NCBI GenBank assembly: GCA_020057985.1
Contig: JAGVEU010000249.1
Span: 1 to 5,326, forward strand
DNA: 5,326 bases
Direction of reading: 5' to 3'
From: Calditrichota bacterium
GTDB taxonomy: Bacteria; Electryoneota; RPQS01
Below, piece by piece: positions 1-5,326 of the stretch; position 1 is the stretch's first letter; the number at the start of each line of letters is the position of its first letter. Below the pieces are notes generated by a model. That model did no database searches and was not told where the DNA came from. It saw only the letters and a list, made by a program, of their open reading frames with translations. The translations under genes were made by a program, and so were the position numbers.

Positions 1-591
1 CTCCGATGTGGAATGAAGGCTTTTCCCACGGAGGCGTTAACTCATGCACCGATTTCCGGTGTGCTCAGTTTAGTGACCGAGAACAACTTAACTCCGGAAT
101 CCATTGCGACGATCGAAATTGATACACTCGCAAAAGCCGCTGACATTCTTTCCGATCCGTCTAAATACAACCCGACCACGCGTGAGACAGCCGATCACTC
201 ACTGCCCTATTGTCTTGCAGCCGCCGTTGTCTTGCGGCGTGTGACACCGGATGTATTCGACGAGAAATACTTCTTTGACGCGAGCATCCAAAGTGTGTTG
301 CCTAAAATCAAAGTGCGAGCGGAACCGTCTTTCGAGAAGCTGTTCCCCAAGATGCAGCCGTGTGGCATTCGCATTACTCTGACAGACGGACGACAATTGT
401 CCAAGCGACTCGATTGGCCCAAGGGTGACCCGCGCAGCCCCATGACGGATGAAGATATAGATCTAAAAGTGAAAAGCCTTGTCGGAGGGAGATTGTCCGA
501 AAAGGCTCTTGCAACACTACGAGAGATGGTTTTCTCGCTCGAGAAAGTCACAAACGTCCGGGATTTGATGTCCGCCACAGTCGGACTCTGA
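1..591 (+). CDS. MmgE/PrpD family protein (2-methylcitrate dehydratase-like), C-terminal part
   Basis: This is the 3' part of a gene cut by the left window edge. The frame is open from base 1 (Leu-Arg-Cys-Gly before the Met at 13), so that Met is internal and not a start. About 196 residues are visible; the family is usually about 450-500, so more than half is missing upstream. Seen in the sequence: the family motif KAFPTEALTH near the beginning, the RETADHSLPY segment followed by a hydrophobic alanine-rich helix (about residues 57-74 counted from the Met), a KIKVRAEPSFEKLFP strand-helix, and the LTDGRQLSKRLDWPKGDPRSPMTDED segment in two adjoining pieces (about residues 122-147). All are typical of the MmgE/PrpD C-terminal domain. 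Characterised members dehydrate 2-methylcitrate in propionate breakdown, and relatives decarboxylate cis-aconitate or epimerise iminodisuccinate, so the substrate cannot be assigned. No other methylcitrate-cycle gene is visible. The gene ends at a TGA and converges on the beta-helix gene. Confidence 0.93.
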   Translation, partial: LRCGMKAFPTEALTHAPISGVLSLVTENNLTPESIATIEIDTLAKAADILSDPSKYNPTTRETADHSLPYCLAAAVVLRRVTPDVFDEKYFFDASIQSVLPKIKVRAEPSFEKLFPKMQPCGIRITLTDGRQLSKRLDWPKGDPRSPMTDEDIDLKVKSLVGGRLSEKALATLREMVFSLEKVTNVRDLMSATVGL

Positions 592-612
592 AAAGACCAT
601 TACCTCCCGATA

Positions 613-686
613 TACGCCGAGCGGGGTTAAGGTCCTCCGCAACCCTGCCGGAATCTTTTGTCGGATTGTTTTCGAGAACGACTATA
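613..686. repeat. Intergenic direct repeat, copy 1 (74 bp)
   Basis: This is the first of two near-identical 74-bp units, running from TACGCCGA to GACTATA. It matches copy 2 (709-782) at 71 of 74 positions; the differences are all transitions (623 G/A, 635 C/T, 660 G/A). It contains a stem-loop, GCGGGGTT at 621-628 pairing with AACCCTGC at 641-648 with one G-T wobble, around a 12-nt loop. A second possible stem pairs GTTTTCG (668-674) with CGAAAAC (691-697) in the spacer. The unit begins about 20 bases after the stop of the MmgE/PrpD gene. Its function is unknown; it looks like a dispersed intergenic (REP/MITE-like) element, which is an inference. Confidence 0.9.
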
Positions 687-708
687 TTCCCGAAAACTTC
701 CCGACATG

Positions 709-782
709 TACGCCGAGCAGGGTTAAGGTCTTCCGCAACCCTGCCGGAATCTTTTATCGGATTGTTTTCGAGAACGACTATA
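709..782. repeat. Intergenic direct repeat, copy 2 (74 bp)
   Basis: This is the second copy of the 74-bp unit, 96 bp downstream of copy 1 and separated from it by a 22-bp spacer (687-708). Its internal stem is perfect here: GCAGGGTT at 717-724 pairs with AACCCTGC at 737-744. It can extend by three more pairs (713-715 with 745-747) around a bulged A716. Both strands are free of stops across the two copies in one frame each, because the 96-bp period is a multiple of three. I do not regard either frame as a gene. Copy 2 ends beside TATAAT (779-784), but no matching -35 element is seen at normal spacing. Confidence 0.9.
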
Positions 783-788
783 ATACCC

Positions 789-825
789 GGTAGCCGCAAC
801 CCCCCGTGGTTGCGCTTTTGCTACC
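789..825 (+). terminator. Probable rho-independent terminator of the MmgE/PrpD transcript
   Basis: A GC-rich 7-bp stem (CGCAACC 795-801 with GGTTGCG 808-814) closes a 6-nt loop and is followed directly by CTTTTG, a short T tract on the plus strand. A further perfect 6-bp outer pairing (GGTAGC 789-794 with GCTACC 820-825) encloses hairpin and T tract. It lies about 200 bp after the MmgE/PrpD stop, which is far for a terminator, with the repeat pair in between. The T run is short, so efficiency is uncertain. Confidence 0.5.
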
Positions 826-862
826 ACACGAATTATGCAAAGAGGCAACCACAGGGGGTTGC
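796..862. repeat. 18-bp inverted repeat linking the two hairpins
   Basis: Bases 796-813 and 845-862 are inverted copies of each other with 17 of 18 positions matching, and each is itself a hairpin. The region can therefore fold either as two small hairpins or as one long hairpin with an 18-bp stem and a 31-nt loop (814-844). This suggests duplication and inversion of one palindromic unit, as in REP doublets (REPINs); that origin is an inference. Confidence 0.75.
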
Positions 863-867
863 CTCTT
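840..867 (-). terminator. Strong hairpin, probable terminator of the beta-helix gene (possibly bidirectional)
   Basis: A perfect 11-bp stem (AAGAGGCAACC 840-850 with GGTTGCCTCTT 857-867) closes a 6-nt loop. It lies 33 bp beyond the stop codon of the beta-helix gene. On the minus strand the stem ends in CTCTT and runs into TGCATAATT, which is only a weak U tract. On the plus strand the stem also ends in CTCTT. The convergent arrangement fits a shared terminator, but the element also looks like a dispersed GC-rich palindrome. Confidence 0.5.
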
Positions 868-899
868 CCAGAAATCAGCTGCAGACCGAATACAAAGAA

Positions 900-2540
900 C
901 TACTTCAGAAAAATCACCTTCAAGGTTTGAGCGGTCACTCGATCAGCGGCGCGAACGAAATAGACGCCGCTGGCAAGGTTTGGTGGCGCGCTGTAGTGAA
1001 CGGCACGACCGGTGAGTTCGCCGGAGTGAATTAAATCCACTTCCTGGCCCAATAGATTGTAAAGGGAAAGGCGAAAGTCACTGCGAGTGAATCCGGCAAT
1101 GTCCAGACGGATCTCGCTGTTGAAGGGATTGGGATAAAGCGCGGCGATTCGCCACGTAGAAGTGATCTCCGGTCTTTGCTCGCCAATCCTGTTTGGCATG
1201 GTTGTATCCGGCGGGGAAGTCAGCCATGGAATGAATAGCACTCTGTCACTGAGTAATGTATCACCGCGACCTTCTGGATTCAACGTCGGATGATACGGAC
1301 CTGAAGAATCACCCCACCAGTTGTTCCGGGCGTCCAGTGGCGACAAATAATACGCATAGCGAATTGTCTCTCCCGGATTTCCTGCGATGAGATTGGAATC
1401 TAAGCTCGGGCGAGCATTAGTATTTGTATACAGAACTGATCCGATCCCGCTGTTCGCCACATTGTTCAGTAACACATTGTGATGAATACGCACGCGCGAA
1501 TTTTGATTGGCAAAGACTGCTCCCCCATGGGAATTGCGGTTGTTGCGAAAGAGATTGTAGGCAATATCTCCATGATTTGCATCACCAGTCAACAGCGTTC
1601 CCGTAACCATCTCGGAGATATTATCCTCGATGACGTTTCCGACAAATCGAATCGGTGGAGACGTTCCAAGAAATTCGAGTGGATTATCGTTTGTATTCGC
1701 CAGACGAAAGATGTTTCGCTCCACTGCCACATTGCTTCGAACATGCTCGAGATGCGCCGAGCCGGGCCAACCGTTGTTTCGATTTTCCACAAAGAAACAG
1801 TCACGGACATGACCGTCTACACACTCGCCTACGAGCAGTCCCCCCACACCTCCGGAGCAGCGCAGGAACTGACTTCGGTCGAGGAGGATAAGACACTCGA
1901 GGGCAAACAAGCCGCCGACATCATAGGAGGTGTCAGCCTCGAATAGGCAGTCTGCAACCTGAAGCGAGCAAGATCGCGCATACATGGCGCCGCCAGTTTC
2001 AGAAGCATAGCAGTGGCGAAAGGCGCAATGTGTGAAATGCGCTGAGGTCAAGAACTGATACTGATACGAGTATGCCAGACACCCACCGCCAGTCGCCGCC
2101 GTGCAACTGTCAAAGACACAATATTCAACTTGCACGGAAGCATTGTTAATGTAGAGCCCTCCACCCCATACCGATTGTCCGTTCGGTGAGCGCGTCCCGC
2201 GACCGTTTCGGAGTGTCAATCCCGCAAGTTTGCCCGATAACGGTTCCCCATAGGCATAGACAAAGCAACTTGCAGAGTCCGCATGCGAAGAATCCGGGAA
2301 GACAACTGTGAGCGGTACATAAGAGGTGTCGCCAGTCGTAAGGAATAGGCTACCGATCACCAAGCTCTTGCCGTAGAGTACAACGGTTTCTGTATAGAAG
2401 CCGGGGTACAACAAAACAGAGTCGCAGTCATTTGCCTCATGCACCGCTGCTTGAACGGACTTGCCGGGGTTAACTTCGTGAATGGCGGAATGCACAACGC
2501 CGACAAAAACACTGTTCAGTAGTAGGATTAACAGGAGCAT
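900..2540 (-). CDS. Secreted right-handed beta-helix protein with Por/T9SS-type C-terminal sorting domain
   Basis: This is a complete 546-residue exported protein of unknown specific role. An in-frame TAA lies 12 bases upstream of the ATG, and no other start codon fits between them, so the start is well defined even though no clear ribosome binding site precedes it. Residues 1-18 are a hydrophobic signal peptide ending VVHS before AIHEV; unusually, it has no basic residue in the n-region. Residues about 20-60 (NPGKSVQAAV, then LLYPGFYTETV) form the usual first turns of a pectate-lyase/NosD-like helix. Residues about 105-405 are irregular beta-helix rungs with recurring GG, N-x-F/V and cysteine-bearing turns. 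The NNWWGDSSGPYHP motif (406-418) closes the helix, as in many FCB-group homologues. Residues about 465-546 are the sorting domain: YPNPFNS (469-475), LYNLLGQEV (493-501), LASGVYFVR (522-530). No catalytic polysaccharide-lyase residues are evident to me. Likely location: cell surface or medium. The gene follows the ATPase gene after a 103-bp spacer with no recognisable promoter. Confidence 0.93.
   Translation of the reverse strand: MLLLILLLNSVFVGVVHSAIHEVNPGKSVQAAVHEANDCDSVLLYPGFYTETVVLYGKSLVIGSLFLTTGDTSYVPLTVVFPDSSHADSASCFVYAYGEPLSGKLAGLTLRNGRGTRSPNGQSVWGGGLYINNASVQVEYCVFDSCTAATGGGCLAYSYQYQFLTSAHFTHCAFRHCYASETGGAMYARSCSLQVADCLFEADTSYDVGGLFALECLILLDRSQFLRCSGGVGGLLVGECVDGHVRDCFFVENRNNGWPGSAHLEHVRSNVAVERNIFRLANTNDNPLEFLGTSPPIRFVGNVIEDNISEMVTGTLLTGDANHGDIAYNLFRNNRNSHGGAVFANQNSRVRIHHNVLLNNVANSGIGSVLYTNTNARPSLDSNLIAGNPGETIRYAYYLSPLDARNNWWGDSSGPYHPTLNPEGRGDTLLSDRVLFIPWLTSPPDTTMPNRIGEQRPEITSTWRIAALYPNPFNSEIRLDIAGFTRSDFRLSLYNLLGQEVDLIHSGELTGRAVHYSAPPNLASGVYFVRAADRVTAQTLKVIFLK
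903..1148 (-). other. C-terminal Por/T9SS-type sorting domain coding segment
   Basis: These bases encode residues about 465-546 of the beta-helix protein: a short beta-sandwich domain with YPNPFN, LYNLLGQEV and SGVYFVR signatures, ending in a lysine-containing strand (LKVIFLK). In Bacteroidota such domains direct outer-membrane export through the type IX system. In other FCB lineages similar domains occur and the export route is less certain. Confidence 0.88.
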
Positions 2541-2643
2541 GGCTACACGTTAGTTTGCCGAGCAGCGGCGCGCGGTTCCGGCAGCGTAAGCGCATTGACA
2601 CTGAGAGCCTGCCATAACTGAGCGGAAGGAGAACCAAACAGCA

Positions 2644-5326
2644 TCAAGAAATGTTCTGCAGAACTGAGCTTGTTTCGGTGGTGGCTTCGTGTTCGGTCCT
2701 AATCGGCGGGAACATTTCGCAGACTTGGCCCCAGGAAGCAAGGTTATTGTCTTTGGTCAGAAAGATGATTTGACGGTTACGAGCGGTCTCGGCAAGCATC
2801 TCGCGCAGACGATTGAGATGATGCTGATCGAGCCGTGAAAGCGCTTCGTCCCAAACAATCGGGCTATCATCAAAGGTCTTAATCGAATCGAGCATCGCAA
2901 GACGTATCGCAAGCCAGACAAGATCTGTAAGCCCGCCGGACAGTGTTTGCAGTGGTCTGTGAGTGCCGTCTGTACACTCAACGATTACACCGTCGGACAA
3001 ACGGAGGCTCCGCAGTTTGCCGTCAGTGAGCGCATTCAAGTATCTCGCTATCGAGCTGCTGATACTGCCGAGAAAAGTCCGATAGAATTCTTGCAGATCA
3101 TGCTCCACAGAAGAAATAAGTTCCCGTGTCGTCTCCACCTCCTTTTCCACTCCCGCAATCCGATCACGGCATTCCTCCAGTTGCGTTTGCAGCAGTGTTA
3201 TCGGCTGTTCCTGAAGCGCGGCGAGCGTTAGGGAATCCACGTCAATCGCTTCGATCTCGGTTTGCAGTTCAATCTGCAACTCGACGCACTGGTTGAATAC
3301 TTCGTGCGCAATCTGTGATTGTCCCAAATACTTGTTGGCATAATCGGCAACGGAGCCGTTTAGCAGATACAGCGGATCGAGCGCATAGAGCTTCTCCTTG
3401 AACTGCTCATGCTCTTCCACAAGCAGAGAATGGCGAGCGTTAATCTCATCCAGCGATCGGTGTGCCGATAGTTGATCGCGAGTTTCACGTATTTCGACCC
3501 GCAGGTGAGAAAGTTCGGTGCATTGAGCCAGCAGCGTGACCGGATCACTCTCACCGGAAACAGACGAGACAATTTCCGAGTATTTCAAGAGCGAGTCCCT
3601 GATCTCGTCAAGTTGCCCAGAAATCCGGTCCGCGTCATTGTTCGATACGTCTGATTCCCGCAACCGCGCAAGTCGCTGTTCCTGTTCGCCCTTGGTAAAT
3701 TCGTAGTCTCTGCCGAGTTCGGATTTCTCCTGCACAAGATCAGAAAACTCCTGCTTTCGGCGCGAGAGATATACTTCGAGTTCAGCCAACCGGAGGGCAT
3801 TCGTTCCCCCGTCCATGTACTCCTGATAGGCAAGATCTGTTTCCGCTCTCTTCTGCTCGAGTTCAAGAAAGGACTGATAGCGAACTTGCAGGATGACCGG
3901 ATCTGATAGGGTGATTTCTCTCGGCAATAGTCTTTCGATCTGTACAAGTTCATCGTTTGCTTCGGAAGTTGAACTCACGGTCTCGCCCGCACCTACTTCC
4001 ACAACCATCAGCAATTCGGCCTGCAATTCGAGATAAGCGGAATACTCCGCAAGCGCCGCCTCAATCTCCGAGTGCTTCAGTAGAGGTTGCAAGAGCAGCT
4101 CAAGATGATCCTTTTCTTCGAGGCAGTTTTTCAGACGCAATTCGACGGTCTCGCGGGCAGATTGAACGGACTGTGTCTGGCGGGTTACTATGGGCACATG
4201 CTTCAGCGCCACCAAAAATACAAGCCCGCTTCCAGCCACGGCAGCAAGAAGGCCAATGTCCCAGCTTGTGAAATAGGTAACGGCAGCGAAACTGACCACT
4301 GCGGCAGCTCCACTCAATAGAATTCGCTTTGCCGAACTTTCTCTTGTAACTGGATTACCAGTCAAAGTCTCCAACTCCCGCAACTCGGCAATGATTGATC
4401 TGAGAGTCTCTTTGCGGTCGAAAAGTTCCCGCAGTAGAAGCGGAGTATTCTCGGGCAGTCTGTCGAAACCGGCATAGGATTCGCCGATCGCTTTAAGAAT
4501 CTCGTTACGCCTTTTCTGCCATGTGGTCTGCTGCTGATGACGCGCTCTGGCTTGCGATTCGGCCTGCTCCGCGAGATTCATTCGGATTCGCGAGTAGGTT
4601 CGCAGTGTCTCGAGCTGAGCAGGAGTGAGGCTCGTAAACTGTGAGAAATCCCGTTTATACTGAAGTTCCAGACCCTCGCGCTGCCTGAGCAAGGCGATTC
4701 TGCCGCGAAGCAATTGAACGAGTTCCGCTTCTGTTTCGGCGATGTCATTCCTGATCTGCTCATGTTGAGCAGCCAACTCAATCTCATCCGGTGGGCAAAG
4801 AGTCGTAAGCTCTCTTTCAACATCTTCAATTTCGCGCCCAAGGTTTTCCTGCCAGGATTGAATCGCTGACAATTGACCGCGAAGATCTCGCTCTTGCTCG
4901 AGCAAGGAAACATGATGCCTCAACTGCTCGAGGAAATCGTCCGGAGCGCTGCGAAACGTTGCAGTGAGGCTGTCAAGACGTTCCTGTTGAGCGAAATGCT
5001 GATCACGCAAGTACTGCACAGTCTCGTGATCGCGCTCCAGTTCTGCAAGCCACTCTTGCAGACGTTTAGATCTGTCGGCGAGAGTCGAGAGCTTCTGCAA
5101 TTCATCGAGTTCGGCAGCGAGCACCTGACTTTTTGCAAAGGTTTGCGCAAGCTCGGCTTGAAGGATCTCCTTTTCCTGCGTCGCCAGCTCAACGCGCTCC
5201 CAGATCTCTGTCACTCGCGCGATTTCTGCCTCTGCTGCTTCGCCTTGTTGCCGCTCCAGTTGTAGACGACCTCCGTCTCCGTGTTCGCCGACGATGGCCA
5301 CTTGCCGAGCGGTCCAGCCGGACAGC
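2644..5326 (-). CDS. Membrane-anchored coiled-coil ABC ATPase, Rad50/SMC/YhaN-like (N-terminus outside window)
   Basis: This is a large ATPase cut by the right window edge. The frame stays open past the GTG at 5299-5301 (upstream residues read LSGWTARQ), so that codon is probably internal; numbering below counts from it (885 residues). Residues about 12-320 and 375-740 are charged, leucine-rich and predicted coiled coil. Between them are two adjacent hydrophobic segments (about 326-345 and 347-369) that look like a membrane hairpin. The C-terminal ATPase lobe has a strand region (LRSLRLSDGVIVE, 763-775), the ABC signature LSGG (787-790), Walker B IVWDEA (815-820, with D818 and E819) and a D-loop SRLD (822-825). 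The strand before the switch reads IIFLTKD, with Asp851 where a histidine is usual. Walker A must lie upstream, outside the window. No CxxC zinc hook is seen. The two-helix insertion resembles B. subtilis YhaN, whose usual partner is an SbcD/YhaO-like nuclease; that partner, if present, would be outside this window. Likely role: DNA end processing or repair at the membrane (inferred). Confidence 0.88.
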   Translation of the reverse strand, partial: LSGWTARQVAIVGEHGDGGRLQLERQQGEAAEAEIARVTEIWERVELATQEKEILQAELAQTFAKSQVLAAELDELQKLSTLADRSKRLQEWLAELERDHETVQYLRDQHFAQQERLDSLTATFRSAPDDFLEQLRHHVSLLEQERDLRGQLSAIQSWQENLGREIEDVERELTTLCPPDEIELAAQHEQIRNDIAETEAELVQLLRGRIALLRQREGLELQYKRDFSQFTSLTPAQLETLRTYSRIRMNLAEQAESQARARHQQQTTWQKRRNEILKAIGESYAGFDRLPENTPLLLRELFDRKETLRSIIAELRELETLTGNPVTRESSAKRILLSGAAAVVSFAAVTYFTSWDIGLLAAVAGSGLVFLVALKHVPIVTRQTQSVQSARETVELRLKNCLEEKDHLELLLQPLLKHSEIEAALAEYSAYLELQAELLMVVEVGAGETVSSTSEANDELVQIERLLPREITLSDPVILQVRYQSFLELEQKRAETDLAYQEYMDGGTNALRLAELEVYLSRRKQEFSDLVQEKSELGRDYEFTKGEQEQRLARLRESDVSNNDADRISGQLDEIRDSLLKYSEIVSSVSGESDPVTLLAQCTELSHLRVEIRETRDQLSAHRSLDEINARHSLLVEEHEQFKEKLYALDPLYLLNGSVADYANKYLGQSQIAHEVFNQCVELQIELQTEIEAIDVDSLTLAALQEQPITLLQTQLEECRDRIAGVEKEVETTRELISSVEHDLQEFYRTFLGSISSSIARYLNALTDGKLRSLRLSDGVIVECTDGTHRPLQTLSGGLTDLVWLAIRLAMLDSIKTFDDSPIVWDEALSRLDQHHLNRLREMLAETARNRQIIFLTKDNNLASWGQVCEMFPPIRTEHEATTETSSVLQNIS
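4195..4326 (-). other. Two-helix transmembrane hairpin within the ATPase coiled coil
   Basis: These bases encode residues about 326-369 of the ATPase. Two runs rich in Ala, Val, Leu, Ile and Gly are separated only by Ser-Trp-Asp, flanked by Lys325-Arg326 on one side and Lys367-His368 on the other. The basic flanks on both ends fit a hairpin with both coiled-coil arms in the cytoplasm. Confidence 0.8.

Noticed and set aside
613..782. CRISPR array
   Set aside because: Only two units, 74 bp each with a 22-bp spacer, far longer than CRISPR repeats, and no cas gene nearby.
762..784. Promoter with TATAAT at 779-784
   Set aside because: The -10 is a perfect match, but the only TTG-like element (762-767) is 11 bp away and nothing fits at about 17 bp; it also points into the end of a convergent gene.
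548..799. 83-residue minus-strand reading frame across the repeats
   Set aside because: It is made almost entirely of the two intergenic repeat copies and overlaps the end of the MmgE/PrpD gene; no ribosome binding site or recognisable domain.
666..1034. 122-residue plus-strand reading frame across repeat, hairpins and the end of the beta-helix gene
   Set aside because: It starts inside a repeat at TTG, runs through both hairpins and then antisense to a well-supported gene.
1479..1946. 155-residue plus-strand reading frame
   Set aside because: It lies wholly antisense to the beta-helix gene, whose signal peptide, helix motifs and sorting domain are all intact in the other frame.
2550..2741. 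63-residue minus-strand reading frame in the spacer before the beta-helix gene
   Set aside because: Most of it overlaps the ATPase C-terminus in another frame; the spacer part gives a low-complexity Cys/Ala-rich peptide without a start signal.
5299..5301. GTG as the start of the ATPase gene
   Set aside because: The frame stays open to the window edge and the N-terminal Walker A lobe required by this family has not yet appeared, so the true start is upstream.

Overview
The window holds three protein-coding genes and one structured intergenic stretch. Two genes run off the window edges. The FCB-like signals (a Por/T9SS-type C-terminal domain on a secreted beta-helix protein, moderate G+C) suggest a bacterium of the Bacteroidota/Chlorobi/Zixibacteria-like assemblage. 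That placement is an inference from one protein family signature and is not proven here.

Layout, left to right. Positions 1-591 (+) encode the C-terminal part of an MmgE/PrpD-family (2-methylcitrate dehydratase-like) protein. Positions 592-899 form the gap between two convergent genes. It contains two near-identical 74-bp direct repeats (71/74 identical, 96-bp period), each with an internal stem-loop, followed by two strong hairpins that are inverted copies of each other and probably terminate the converging transcripts. Positions 900-2540 (-) encode a complete 546-residue secreted right-handed beta-helix protein ending in a Por/T9SS-type sorting domain. Positions 2541-2643 are a short spacer with no recognisable signal. 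Positions 2644-5326 (-) encode most of a large coiled-coil ABC-type ATPase of the Rad50/SMC/YhaN kind. It has a two-helix membrane hairpin in the middle of the coiled coil, and its N-terminal Walker A lobe lies outside the window.

The three genes show no obvious shared pathway: one is central carbon or acid metabolism, one is an exported surface or extracellular protein, and one is a DNA-repair-like ATPase. The ATPase and beta-helix genes lie on the same strand 103 bp apart and could be co-transcribed, but nothing in the sequence demands it. The least explained parts are the repeat and hairpin cluster at 592-867, and the ATPase, which has a membrane hairpin where Rad50 would have a zinc hook and lacks the usual switch histidine.
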